The notes under the pieces: generated by a model
What the model saw: only the letters and a program-made list of their open reading frames with translations
Databases searched by the model: none
What the model was told of the DNA's origin: nothing
Shown: piece after piece, positions 55,249-64,000 of the stretch
Position numbering within the stretch: position 1 is the first letter of the stretch
Layout: the number at the start of each line of letters is the position of its first letter
Made by a program: the position numbers and the translations under genes
Source: Pirellulaceae bacterium
GTDB taxonomy: Bacteria > Planctomycetota > Planctomycetia > Pirellulales > Pirellulaceae
Assembly (NCBI GenBank): GCA_019636375.1
Contig: JAHBXS010000004.1
Span: 682,001-746,000 of the forward strand
DNA: 64,000 bases
Direction: 5' to 3'

Positions 55249-55848
55249 CTTTCGATGGGGCTCGTTCTATTTAAAAAATCGCGTTTCCCGGGGATTCTGT
55301 TTACCCTTTTTTGCCCAGCCCGCAACCTCACAGATAGCTCTCTGACCGAAGGAAAACGGAAATTTGTATCGAAAATCGCGAATACAACCCTGTGCGCGCA
55401 GAACTTCCAAAGTCCCAGCGGCGAAAGTGGCTCACCCGCGTAAAACCGCGAACGATTAAGTATACCAAGTTACGGGCGTTCTTTTGACAGGGAATCCGGC
55501 TTACTTTCATTCGGAAATCGCGAAGTTTGTCGCATTTCGTCAGCTCCCAAGACTCACGGAATTCGAAAATTTCGGTAGGCAGGTTAAAATACAGTGATTT
55601 TTGGGCTTGATCTGCGTATACTGAAAAAAAGGGTGGTTTTCGCATCTTAGCGAACTTATTGCCCAGTTTTTTGGCCTACTCGCCTCGCGGTAAGCGATAT
55701 TTAAGCGTAAGGGAGCTCTCGATAGGAGCTATTCACCTCGCTTGTTACGAACCTAAGTTTTTCTCCAGTTTTAGAAAAACCGCTGGTTTATGCGGATTTT
55801 TCCACCGATCAAATCAATGTATGTCCTCAGTAGCTGAGTCGTAAACAC
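55249..55848. other. Gene-free region (600 bp)
   Basis: I see no convincing coding sequence on either strand; the open frames are short and lack ribosome-binding sites or family patterns. It is A+T-rich and probably carries the promoter of the fusion gene on the minus strand and of the small gene on the plus strand. No strong hairpin or operator was found. Confidence 0.5.
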
Positions 55849-56061
55849 GTGGCAAACGCAGATACATTTCTTGATGAAGCTCCGGATGCTCTGTCCAGCA
55901 ATGCGGTGAAATATTGCCGTTCGTGCTGGCGGCTAGAAGTTCATCGGCCCATCCCAATCTCCCCATTCTTACTGGGTTTTCTGACCGTTTTGACGTTTGG
56001 ACTTATCCTCCGGTACCGCCCAAGTCGCTGCGTTTGCTGCGGAAAAAGAAAACTCCTCTAG
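55849..56061 (+). CDS. Small membrane protein with two CxxC pairs
   Basis: 70 residues from a GTG. YCRSCWRLEVHRP holds the first Cys pair, a membrane span follows (ISPFLLGFLTVLTFGLILRY), and RCVCCGKRKLL holds the second pair at the C-terminus. The arrangement suggests a zinc-ribbon split by a membrane helix or a re-entrant hairpin, so the two pairs could meet on one face. Similar very short proteins occur in planctomycetes. No function is known. There is no strong ribosome-binding site. Confidence 0.5.
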   Translation: MANADTFLDEAPDALSSNAVKYCRSCWRLEVHRPIPISPFLLGFLTVLTFGLILRYRPSRCVCCGKRKLL

Positions 56062-56249
56062 CTCTTCAAATCTTCGGGCTCTCTCGAATCAAATTAAAAA
56101 CGTCGCGAACCATTGTAACTCGCGCTGCGTTAATCACTTGTGCGAAATCGCAATTAGAACGAATCGCTTCATCCATCGACTTCGCAACTCGTGTTACAAT
56201 ACCAACCGCAAATTTTCCTTAAGCACCCCTTCTTTTTCCGGAACAAAGT

Positions 56250-56798
56250 ATGATCAACAGATTTTTTGCCAGCGCGTTATTTGCGATTGTCTGCGGAATT
56301 TTGACTACCAACAACTGCCACGCACAAACCGAAGGGGATTCGCAGGTGATCCAAGACCAACAAACCGACTCCAAACCCGCGAGACCACTGACAACCGGCC
56401 CTAAAGACGCTCAAGAAAAAGTTGCCCCTGGTAAGATTGACGAAGACGCTTCCGCCGAATTCATCACCACGGCCTCCGGCCTCAAATATCGAATCCTGCG
56501 AAAATCGGACAAACCCAAACCGGAGGCCGGTGACACTGTTACCGTTCACTACAAGGGATGGCTGAGTAGCGATCAAAAGATTTTTGACAGTTCCTACCGC
56601 CGAGGCGAAACAATTTCTTTCCCGCTCAATCGCGTGATTGCAGGATGGACAGAAGGAATGCAACTCGTTGGCGTTGGTGGAATGATCGAACTCGCCATTC
56701 CCGGAAATTTGGCCTATGGAGCACGTGGCGCTCCGCAAGCCGGGATTCCACCAAACGCCGAACTGACATTCATCGTCGAGTTGGTCGAAATTAAGTAG
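56250..56798 (+). CDS. Exported FKBP-type peptidyl-prolyl isomerase
   Basis: 182 residues. A signal peptide (FFASALFAIVCGILTTNNCHA) is followed by a low-complexity linker and one FKBP domain at about 75-180: SGLKYRILRKSDKPKPEAG, DTVTVHYKGWLSSDQKIFDS, SFPLNRVIAGWTEGMQLVGV, GGMIELAIPGNLAYGARGAP and IPPNAELTFIVELVEIK. The active-site aromatic and acidic residues are conserved. It helps fold exported proteins. Its last 8 bp overlap the end of the convergent permease gene. Confidence 0.95.
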   Translation: MINRFFASALFAIVCGILTTNNCHAQTEGDSQVIQDQQTDSKPARPLTTGPKDAQEKVAPGKIDEDASAEFITTASGLKYRILRKSDKPKPEAGDTVTVHYKGWLSSDQKIFDSSYRRGETISFPLNRVIAGWTEGMQLVGVGGMIELAIPGNLAYGARGAPQAGIPPNAELTFIVELVEIK

Positions 56799-57984
56799 TA
56801 CCGACGATCAGGCGTTCGAGAATTTGGCCGACCCAAGATTTGCTCGCAAATACCAACGCCGCGATACAGACTACCGAAATCGCAACCACGATCATCATCT
56901 CGGCGGCTTGCAAATTGAAAATCATGCTTCGGCTGCAACCCAACCGAAACATCGTTTCCATTTCGTTGGCTCGTAGTCGCATTGATAACGCGATGACCAA
57001 ACCCAACAAACAGACAGTCGAGATTCCGACCAACAACATGTTTGCTTGGAATAATTGAGTGACTTGAAAGACCAATTTCATCAAGTCCCGAATCACATCT
57101 TGGGGAACAATCGCCTGTGCCGCGCGACTTCCGCCGGGACTCTCGTATCGTCCAATCAATAACGTCTCGGATTTTTCGTCAAAGGGAAACGCCAATATCG
57201 CCGTTAGCGGAAACTCGTCGGGGTCTCCATGAAAGTGAACTGATTCCATCAACTCCGGCGTGATTTCCAAATACGGCAATACCGCCGCGCTAGCGACCAC
57301 CCTGCCTTGCTCACGTGATAGAACTTTATGCGGGTCCGTCTCGTCACGAAGATCGTCGTGGCCATGCCCCAAACCCAACATCATCCAGCTTGATTTCACA
57401 TCGGTGAAAACCGCGCGATCGTCCGCCGTGCCACTTCGTTCCAAAACCCCTACGATCGTCATTCGCAGCGGATATTGCCCCGCGATGTCTATGAGATTCT
57501 CGCGGTCCGACATCAGTTTGTCGCCAACCACCAACCTTAAATCCCTCGCGACGTCGGCACCGATCACGCAGTCTCCAATCGTCCCAAAAAATCGTCCTTC
57601 GGCGGTATCGATGTTCCGCAAGTCGAAATAGTCAATCGTCGTTCCCACAACCGGGTAACCGCGAGCCGTAAAGTGGCAATGCAGCGGAACGGCATGCGCG
57701 AATTTGCTGTCTGAGATTCGTTGAAGTTCTCGTGCCGGAACACCGTCTTTTGGTCGGGCCGTGAAGTACAACGCATGAAGTGTCAAATCAACCCCACTTC
57801 CCGGCGGACCGATCACCAACGGCGTCGAATCAGCGCGGGCGGCGATCCGTTGATCAAATTCTCCCAAGACCAACCACAACAGAATTGGGACATATCCGGT
57901 GAGCGTCAAACACAAGATGATCAACAACGACTTCCAACGGTAAAATAACAAGTACCGCGCGGCTAAGAAAATGGCGTTTTTCAT
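56791..57984 (-). CDS. FtsX/LolE-type ABC transporter permease
   Basis: 397 residues. A first membrane span (SLLIILCLTLTGYVPILLWL) precedes a large extracytoplasmic domain with the MacB/FtsX pattern (VGTTIDYFDLRNIDTAEGRF, GDCVIGADVARDLRLVVGD, PLRMTIVGVLERSGT, DDRAVFTDVKSSW). Three more spans follow near the C-terminus (LVGISTVCLLGLVIALSMRL, MMIVVAISVVCIAALVFASK). It pairs with the ATPase gene that overlaps it by 4 bp upstream. Such transporters extract lipoproteins or move small molecules out of the membrane; the substrate here is unknown. Confidence 0.9.
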   Translation of the reverse strand: MKNAIFLAARYLLFYRWKSLLIILCLTLTGYVPILLWLVLGEFDQRIAARADSTPLVIGPPGSGVDLTLHALYFTARPKDGVPARELQRISDSKFAHAVPLHCHFTARGYPVVGTTIDYFDLRNIDTAEGRFFGTIGDCVIGADVARDLRLVVGDKLMSDRENLIDIAGQYPLRMTIVGVLERSGTADDRAVFTDVKSSWMMLGLGHGHDDLRDETDPHKVLSREQGRVVASAAVLPYLEITPELMESVHFHGDPDEFPLTAILAFPFDEKSETLLIGRYESPGGSRAAQAIVPQDVIRDLMKLVFQVTQLFQANMLLVGISTVCLLGLVIALSMRLRANEMETMFRLGCSRSMIFNLQAAEMMIVVAISVVCIAALVFASKSWVGQILERLIVGTT

Positions 57985-58652
57985 TCCGCCACCTCACGAG
58001 CCCGAAAGCCACGAAAGTCTACAACTCGGTCAAAACCGCTCAAAATCCCCATGTCATGGGTCACGACGACGAGAGTCGCATTGTGTTCGCGACTTTGCTC
58101 GAACAGCAATTCCAACGCGAGACGTTTGTTCTCGTCGTCTAAGTTACCTGTCGGTTCGTCGGCCAAGATTAGTTTTGGTTCGGCGATCACCGCCCTGCAC
58201 AAAGCCGTCCGCTGCTGCTCGCCTTGAGAAAGCTGACTCGGAAAACGATGTATCTTATCGGCAATCCCAACTTGCTCTGCCAACGCCAACGCCCTTTGGC
58301 GTACCATGGGCCCCATCGTCAGGGCCTGATTGATACGATAGGGCAACAACACGTTTTCCAAAAGATTCAAATAAGGCAACAATTCGAATTGCTGAAAGAC
58401 AAACCCAATCGTTGCGATTCGAAAACTACGCCGTTCAGCGTCCCCTTTTTGGTTGATCGGAAAATCGGCAACTGCGACGCTCCCCTGTTCTGGTACGTTG
58501 ATCCCTGAAATCAAATTCAGCAATGTGGTTTTACCGCTTCCACTAGGCCCAACAAATGCGATTTTCTCTCCAGCCGCGACCGTCATCTCCTCAATCCGCA
58601 GGACAAACGGAGAACGTGGGTAACGAAACAACAAGTCGCGAATTTGTATCAT
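57981..58652 (-). CDS. LolD/MacB-type ABC transporter ATPase
   Basis: 223 residues with all ABC signatures: Walker A FVGPSGSGKTTLLNLISG, a Q-loop in FVFQQFELLPYLNLLEN, signature LSQGEQQRTALCRAV, Walker B LILADEPTGNLDDEN and the H-loop VVVTHDMG. The motif NVLLPYR is typical of the LolD/MacB group. It energises the FtsX-like permease encoded directly downstream. The metAP gene follows on the same strand 21 bp after the start of this gene's upstream end. Confidence 0.95.
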   Translation of the reverse strand: MIQIRDLLFRYPRSPFVLRIEEMTVAAGEKIAFVGPSGSGKTTLLNLISGINVPEQGSVAVADFPINQKGDAERRSFRIATIGFVFQQFELLPYLNLLENVLLPYRINQALTMGPMVRQRALALAEQVGIADKIHRFPSQLSQGEQQRTALCRAVIAEPKLILADEPTGNLDDENKRLALELLFEQSREHNATLVVVTHDMGILSGFDRVVDFRGFRAREVAE

Positions 58653-58673
58653 CAGATTTTGCTGGCAGGCCTT

Positions 58674-59489
58674 TTAGAATCGATGCCCCGGCTGCGGCCC
58701 CATTTCAGTCAATGTCAGAATCTCAACTCCGTTTTCGGTCATCAACAATGTATGCTCAAATTGAGCTGACCATTTTCCATCAGCCGTTCGCACCGTCCAA
58801 CCATCGCGACTATCACACACTGATTGAATGCCACCACCGTTGATCATCGGCTCGATTGTGAAACACATTCCGGGATAAAGTCGGTCTTGATAGGCCTTCC
58901 GCGACGGAACGTGCGGGATGTTGGGGAGTTGATGGAAGCGTTGGCCGATCCCATGCCCCACATAGCGATCAACCACGCCAAACTGAGGATGCTTTTTGCG
59001 AACGTAATCAACAATCGCTTCGCCAATCACCGCAACTTGACAACCCGGATATACTGCCTCAATGCCACGATAGAGCGAATTGAAAGCGCATTGTGTAATC
59101 TCGCGAGCTTCGTCGGAAACTTGACCGATCAAAAACGTCTCAGACTGATCGCCGTGCCAGCCATCCACAGAGGTCGTGATGTCAATGTTAACGATGTCCC
59201 CTTCCTTCAAAATCTCATCGCCAGGAATTCCGTGGCATACGACGTCATTAACACTGATGCAACAACTTTTAGGAAACTTGCAGACATCACCGCGATAGCC
59301 CAAGCAAGCCGGTCGGTGACCGTGATCGAGCGTGTAATCGTGGACGATTCGATTAATTGAATCGGTCGAGACTCCCGCGGCGACATAAGAACGCAGGTGA
59401 TCCATTAGTTGGGCGTTGAATCGGCCAGCCGAGCGCATCAATTCCCGCTCATGTTCTGCTAACTGCAATCGTGGACTTCTGCGGATCAT
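58674..59489 (-). CDS. map: Methionine aminopeptidase, type I
   Basis: 271 residues from the ATG at 59489 (MIRRSPRLQLAEHE); the frame is open back to 59588, but that extension is not typical. The metal ligands of the creatinase fold are all visible: D and D in DIVNIDITTSVDGWHGD, H in DRYVGHGIGQRFH, E in CFTIEPMING and E in SAQFEHTLLM. PACLGYRGDVCKFPKSCCIS fits the substrate-pocket region. It removes N-terminal Met from nascent proteins. It is a single gene, divergent from leuS. Confidence 0.96.
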   Translation of the reverse strand: MIRRSPRLQLAEHERELMRSAGRFNAQLMDHLRSYVAAGVSTDSINRIVHDYTLDHGHRPACLGYRGDVCKFPKSCCISVNDVVCHGIPGDEILKEGDIVNIDITTSVDGWHGDQSETFLIGQVSDEAREITQCAFNSLYRGIEAVYPGCQVAVIGEAIVDYVRKKHPQFGVVDRYVGHGIGQRFHQLPNIPHVPSRKAYQDRLYPGMCFTIEPMINGGGIQSVCDSRDGWTVRTADGKWSAQFEHTLLMTENGVEILTLTEMGPQPGHRF

Positions 59490-59659
59490 GATTTTCCATC
59501 CAAAGGGCCAAGCGGGGAGTCTCCAAGATTTTAACCGCTCGCACGCTCCTTTAATAGAGTCAACGTTCAGGCATTCTACCCGTGGCATGGGAGAAAACCC
59601 GAAAACTCGCTATGATGTTGGTTAAATTTCGTGGAGCCCGTTTTTCTAAAGGAGTCGAA

Positions 59660-59705
59660 CCCTTTGGCAAGAGATCGGCTCTTTGATTTGAGTCATGCCA
59701 AAGGG
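59660..59705. repeat. Short inverted repeat (REP-like)
   Basis: CCCTTTGGCA (59660-59669) and TGCCAAAGGG (59696-59705) are perfect inverted arms around 26 bp. The flanking bases (GTCGAA, GTCTGCCCCCC) resemble the GGTCTGACCCC theme of the larger element at 46321-46418. Confidence 0.8.
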
Positions 59706-59761
59706 TCTGCCCCCCTTTGCGAACTGCGTTTAATTAACCTTGGCCATTTGGAGTAGCACTC

Positions 59762-62599
59762 GTGCCCCGTTACAATCCAGCCGAAATCGAACCGCGCTGG
59801 CAGCGCTTTTGGGAACAAAACAAAACCTTTCGTACCCCAGAAGACACCAATTTGGAAAAATATTACGTCTTGGACATGTTCCCCTACCCCAGCGGTGAAG
59901 GGCTACATGTCGGCCACCCAGAGGGCTATACCGCGACCGATATTTTGGCGCGGTTTCAGCGGATGAACGGCAAAGCGGTACTGCATCCGATGGGCTTCGA
60001 TGCCTTCGGTCTTCCCGCCGAAGAAGCGGCGATCAAACGGAACGTTCCCCCCCGCGAGTTCACCGAAAAAAATATCGCGAATTTCAAACGCCAGCTTAAA
60101 ATGCTCGGCTTCAGCTACGACTGGGAACGTCAAGTCTCCACGACCGATATCGACTATGTCCGTTGGACACAGTGGATTTTCCTAAAACTTTACGATACAT
60201 GGTTTGACGAAACGACGGGACGCGGCAAACCAATCGCCGAACTCCCGATTCCCGCGGACATTCAAAACCAAGGTGACCAAGCCGTTATCGAATACCAGGA
60301 CCGACATCGCCTCGCCTACGAAGGCGACGCTTTGGTCAACTGGTGCCCCGCCTTGGGGACCGTTCTCGCAAATGAGGAAGTGACCGACGGACGCAGCGAG
60401 CAAGGACACCCCGTTCAACGCATCCCCCTGCGTCAGTGGATGCTGCGAATCACGGCCTACGCCGACCGTTTAGAAAAAGATATCGAAACCGTCGATTGGC
60501 CCGAAGGAATCAAAAAACTCCAAAAGGACTGGATTGGCCGCAGCGAGGGGGCCGAAGTCGATTTCTTCGTCGGCGATAACAGCGCCTATCAAACTTGGCA
60601 TGAAATTCGCCGCACGAAAGGGTTTCCCAGTTCTCCAGAATCTGAAGTTCTGCGAGTCTACACCACTCGCCCCGACACTCTGTTCGGTGCGACTTACATG
60701 GTGATCGCTCCCGAACATCCTCTGGTCGAAAAAATCACCACTGACGATCAACGACTTGCGGTTGAAGCCTACCGAGAAGCCGCTGCGTCTAAAAGCGATC
60801 GCGAACGCCAAGAGGACAAAAAAACCAAAACCGGTGTCTTCACAGGCAGTTTCGCAATCAATCCCATCACCAACCAACCCATTCCCATTTGGATCGCTGA
60901 CTACGTATTGATCAACTACGGGACGGGGGCCATCATGGCGGTGCCGGCTCATGACGAACGCGATTTCGCTTTCGCGAAACAATTTCAATTGCCAATCTTG
61001 GCCGTCGTCAAACCGACTTCTACTGACGACTCTGTGAATTGGAGCGATGTCGAAAAAGGACTGGCCTGCTTCAGCGGCGAAGGCATAGCTCACGCCTCTG
61101 GAGATTACACCGGATCAACGACCGAAAATTTCAAAACCCAAATTAAATCGGACCTTGCCACCCAGGGGATTGGTCGCGCTGCGGTCAATTATAAACTTCG
61201 TGATTGGCTTTTCAGCCGCCAACGATTCTGGGGCGAGCCGTTCCCGATCTTGCACGAGTTGGACGAGCGTGGGAAACCGACGGGTAGAAAACGCGCCGTG
61301 CCCGAAGACCAACTCCCCGTCGATCTTCCGCACCTGGACGATTTCAAACCTCACGGGAGGTTGGAACCACCCTTGGCCAAGGCCCCCGAATCATGGCTAT
61401 TTGTAGAAATCGATGGCGTCCGCTTTCGCCGAGAAACAAACACCATGCCCCAATGGGCGGGTTCTTGTTGGTATTACCTCCGCTACATCGATCCGAAAAA
61501 CGACAAGGCCCTCATCGATCCCAAACTGGAAAAACGCTGGATGGCCGTCGATCTCTACGTCGGCGGTGCCGAACACGCAGTTCTGCACTTGCTGTACGCG
61601 AGGTTTTGGCACAAGGTGCTGTTTGACCGGGGCGTTGTCTCGACAATCGAGCCCTTCCAACGACTTGTTAATCAAGGGATGATCCTCGGCGAAATGGAGT
61701 TCACAGGCTATCGCGGAGCCGATGAACAATGGGTCAGCAGCGAGCAAGTGATCGAAACTGAAGACCACTCGCTGGTCCTTGCCAAAGACCGCTCGCCCGT
61801 CATGCCCATCAAACTTGAGCCCGATCAAATTGAAAAAGTTGGCGATCGCTTTGTCCTCAAAAGCGACCCCACGATTCGGATCGAGAGCAAAGCTTACAAG
61901 ATGTCCAAGTCGCGGGGGAATGTCGTCAACCCCGACGAAATTGTCACCGATTACGGAGCCGACTCACTGCGACTGTACGAGATGTTTATGGGGCCACTGG
62001 AAGCCTCCAAACCCTGGAGTATGTCGGGAGTCAACGGCGTTCGCGGTTTCCTTGATCGCGTCTGGCGGATGATCATTGACGAGCGTGCCGAAGAACGAGT
62101 CCTCAATGAGTCCGTGGTTTCGGTTGAACCCAATGAAGATCAGTTACGAGTCCTACACAAAACCATCAAGGCCGTGACTCAAGACATTGACACTCTGGGC
62201 TTCAATACGGCCATCGCCCGCTTGATGGAGTTCGTCAATTACTTCACGAAGCAAAGCCAACGTCCGAAATCGATCATGGAGACCTTCGTCTTGATCCTTT
62301 CGCCACTTGCGCCTCATATTGCTGAGGAACTATGGTCGGCCCTTGGGCGTACCGAGTCGTTAGCTTACGAACCGTGGCCCAAGTTCGACCCGGACCTCAC
62401 CATCGACCAAACAATCGAGATTCCCGTTTCGATCCAAGGCAAGGTGCGTTCGAAAATCACGATCGCGCGCGGGATGTCGGCTGATGACATCGAACAACAA
62501 GCGCTCGCCGATATCCGAATCGTCGAATTGCTCGATGGCAAAACCGTTCGCAAGGTGATCGTCGTCCCCGACCGCATGGTCAACATCGTGGCCACTTGA
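59762..62599 (+). CDS. leuS: Leucyl-tRNA synthetase
   Basis: 945 residues from a GTG ([19 protein letters not shown]). The class I signature is in [20 protein letters not shown] (the HIGH equivalent HVGH), and the second is [12 protein letters not shown]. The CP1 editing domain lies between ([38 protein letters not shown]), and the anticodon-binding and C-terminal domains end with [14 protein letters not shown] longer insert than E. coli LeuS (860 residues) accounts for the extra length. It charges tRNA-Leu. Confidence 0.97.
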   Translation: MPRYNPAEIEPRWQRFWEQNKTFRTPEDTNLEKYYVLDMFPYPSGEGLHVGHPEGYTATDILARFQRMNGKAVLHPMGFDAFGLPAEEAAIKRNVPPREFTEKNIANFKRQLKMLGFSYDWERQVSTTDIDYVRWTQWIFLKLYDTWFDETTGRGKPIAELPIPADIQNQGDQAVIEYQDRHRLAYEGDALVNWCPALGTVLANEEVTDGRSEQGHPVQRIPLRQWMLRITAYADRLEKDIETVDWPEGIKKLQKDWIGRSEGAEVDFFVGDNSAYQTWHEIRRTKGFPSSPESEVLRVYTTRPDTLFGATYMVIAPEHPLVEKITTDDQRLAVEAYREAAASKSDRERQEDKKTKTGVFTGSFAINPITNQPIPIWIADYVLINYGTGAIMAVPAHDERDFAFAKQFQLPILAVVKPTSTDDSVNWSDVEKGLACFSGEGIAHASGDYTGSTTENFKTQIKSDLATQGIGRAAVNYKLRDWLFSRQRFWGEPFPILHELDERGKPTGRKRAVPEDQLPVDLPHLDDFKPHGRLEPPLAKAPESWLFVEIDGVRFRRETNTMPQWAGSCWYYLRYIDPKNDKALIDPKLEKRWMAVDLYVGGAEHAVLHLLYARFWHKVLFDRGVVSTIEPFQRLVNQGMILGEMEFTGYRGADEQWVSSEQVIETEDHSLVLAKDRSPVMPIKLEPDQIEKVGDRFVLKSDPTIRIESKAYKMSKSRGNVVNPDEIVTDYGADSLRLYEMFMGPLEASKPWSMSGVNGVRGFLDRVWRMIIDERAEERVLNESVVSVEPNEDQLRVLHKTIKAVTQDIDTLGFNTAIARLMEFVNYFTKQSQRPKSIMETFVLILSPLAPHIAEELWSALGRTESLAYEPWPKFDPDLTIDQTIEIPVSIQGKVRSKITIARGMSADDIEQQALADIRIVELLDGKTVRKVIVVPDRMVNIVAT

Positions 62600-62623
62600 T
62601 CCTTATTAAGAGTTCGGAAAACA

Positions 62624-64000
62624 TTAGGTATTTTTGTTATTGAACTTTTCCGGAGGGGGCAAGGGATCCGTGGGGGGTGGTGTTTGCGGTGCTGGGACCG
62701 TTTGGCTTTGAGTTAGACGAACCGGAGCCGCCAAGGTTTTCTCCCAAAACTCTCGTGCCCGCCGCACAGCGATGCCCAATACCGAATCCTCGTCGTAGCC
62801 ACTGGGCCCCGCAAGCTGCGTCGGCTTCCCGGTGAACAACTCGATCGCGGCATAAATTGAATCCACCGCAAACACGTGGAATTGCCCGGCCTCGCAAGCT
62901 TCTACAACGTCTTCCCGCAACATTAAATCCCCGGCGTTGGCTTGGGGAATCACAACCCCTTGAGTGCCCGTTAAACCCGCTGCGCGGCAAGTGTCATAGA
63001 AACCCTCGATCTTTTCATTGACCCCGCCGATCGCCTGAATCCGACCGTGTTGATCAATCGCTCCCGTGATCGCCAAGTCTTGGCGAATCGGAATATCAGT
63101 CAACGCACTCAACAAACAAATCATCTCCGCGCCACTTGCCGAGTCACCGTCAATTCCGCCGTAGCTTTGCTCAAAGGCCACTGACGCGCTAAACGACAAT
63201 GGATGATTCGTGTGCAACAGATGCCGCAGAAGTCCACCCAGAATATGGAAGCCCTTCGTGTGAATCGTTCCGCTCATGCGGGAGGAGCCTTCGATGTCGA
63301 TCAGTCCCGCCGACCCAGGTCCGATAGTTGCCGTGATTCGCGCAGGAAATCCGTAAGTCAACGGCCCAGAACGCATTACCGCCAAGCCATTGATTTGACC
63401 AACTTCAACCCCTGCGGTCCGAATGACGATCGTTCCCTGATCGACAAATTCTTGAAACCGGCGGCTCGGGAGATTGGCTCGAGCTTTCGTTCTTAAGATC
63501 GCAACTCTCACATCCTCAGCATCAACCGCCGCCTTGTCGGCTTGTTGAGCCAAAAACGCTGCCTCACGTGCAATGTCCGCAATCCGTCCAAATTTGGCAG
63601 TCAATTTCCCATCACGCGCCACGATCCGCGCCCCGTGTTCGATCAAACGGGCAACTCCCGAACGATGGAACGGCAGCAAATTTTCTTCTTTGACTAAACG
63701 GGCAACCACAATCGCATACTGCTGAAACGACTCTTGTTCGCGCCCGATTTGATCTTCGAAATCAGCCAGCACTTTGAACAATTCTCGAAAGTCCGGATCA
63801 AAAGCGTCCAATCGATAAAACGTCTGCACGTCACCGATCAAAATCACTCGCAATTTGATGGGAATCGGCTCCGGTTGTACGACCACATACGGCCGCATCC
63901 AACCGGCCTCCGGTGGCACGATTTCCAGCTTCCGCGTTCGCAACGTTCGCATCAATGCTCGATACGCACCGGGTTCCGAAAGTAAATCCTCGACTTCGAG
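62624..64000 (-). CDS. Lon-family protease (AAA/LonB-like), C-terminal part
   Basis: The gene enters from the right edge: the frame stays open to 64000 (EVEDLLSEPGAYRAL precedes the first internal ATG), so the start and the first ATPase part are missing. Visible are the AAA lid region (VARLIEHGARIVARDGKLTA, AAVDAEDVRVAILRTKARAN) and the Lon peptidase domain (GPLTYGFPARITATIGPGS, YGGIDGDSASGAEMICLLSA with the catalytic Ser of GDSAS, and AIGGVNEKIEGFYDTCRA with the Lys). A Pro-rich tail (PAPQTPPPTDPLPPPEKF) ends it. No membrane span is seen in this part. Confidence 0.93.
   Translation of the reverse strand, partial: LEVEDLLSEPGAYRALMRTLRTRKLEIVPPEAGWMRPYVVVQPEPIPIKLRVILIGDVQTFYRLDAFDPDFRELFKVLADFEDQIGREQESFQQYAIVVARLVKEENLLPFHRSGVARLIEHGARIVARDGKLTAKFGRIADIAREAAFLAQQADKAAVDAEDVRVAILRTKARANLPSRRFQEFVDQGTIVIRTAGVEVGQINGLAVMRSGPLTYGFPARITATIGPGSAGLIDIEGSSRMSGTIHTKGFHILGGLLRHLLHTNHPLSFSASVAFEQSYGGIDGDSASGAEMICLLSALTDIPIRQDLAITGAIDQHGRIQAIGGVNEKIEGFYDTCRAAGLTGTQGVVIPQANAGDLMLREDVVEACEAGQFHVFAVDSIYAAIELFTGKPTQLAGPSGYDEDSVLGIAVRRAREFWEKTLAAPVRLTQSQTVPAPQTPPPTDPLPPPEKFNNKNT

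Noticed and set aside
58824..59360. 178-codon open frame antisense to map
   Set aside because: map carries all metal ligands in frame; the antisense frame shows no domain.

Overview
The window reads as a planctomycete chromosome of about 50% G+C. The signs are exported PQQ-type beta-propellers, a PSCyt1-type cytochrome, an ECF sigma factor paired with a large Ser/Thr kinase, a Lys/Ala-rich histone-H1-like protein, an H-N-H style tyrosine-recombinase relic of the planctomycete type and many lineage-restricted membrane proteins. Housekeeping genes are intact and well separated: hflK-hflC, ribD, queA, mfd, gltA, fluC, selB, argB, argF, map, leuS, an HU protein and a Lon-type protease. Two tRNA genes (Lys-CTT and Val-GAC) are present.

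Layout. 1-6.0 kb: an exported cytochrome/PQQ pair, a PSP1-domain protein with a Cys-rich tail and an AsmA-like envelope protein, ending in a telomere-like hexamer array. 6.4-10.9 kb: an accessory, A+T-richer block that looks like a defence or conflict region. It holds a three-gene unit (pentapeptide membrane protein, nucleotidyltransferase, small helical protein), a TIR-domain protein with an unrecognised N-terminal domain, a ParD/ParE-like pair with a frameshifted toxin, and a decayed membrane-protein gene. Two direct repeats start exactly at the stop codons of the TIR and toxin genes, as in an array of mobile cassettes. 11-15.3 kb: a VWA-domain membrane protein and hflK-hflC. 15.66-22.39 kb: an island at tRNA-Lys, bounded by an 86-bp direct repeat that includes the tRNA 3' end. 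It contains a relic of a restriction-type PD-(D/E)XK nuclease, an ECF sigma factor, a kinase-TPR-cytochrome c fusion and a truncated integrase. 22.7-35.7 kb: core metabolism, DNA repair and tRNA modification. 35.5-38.3 kb: a duplicated, recombined region in which parts of fluC, its downstream membrane gene and a glycosyltransferase recur as pseudogenes. 38.3-47.4 kb: thioredoxin-fold proteins, a glycosyltransferase, GalM, a likely structured small RNA, a J-domain protein, SelB, a response regulator and the H1-like protein. 47.6-64 kb: a second PQQ protein, a methyltransferase, arginine genes behind a fatty-acyl-AMP ligase/ACP/alpha-oxoamine synthase fusion, FKBP, a LolCDE-like exporter, map, leuS and a Lon protease cut by the right edge.

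The strongest candidates for something undescribed are the 6.5-8.3 kb three-gene unit with its TIR neighbour, the kinase that carries periplasmic haem-binding modules, the FAAL-ACP-oxoamine synthase fusion and the three-hairpin RNA at 42.6-42.84 kb. All functions are inferred from motifs read by eye; no database search was run.
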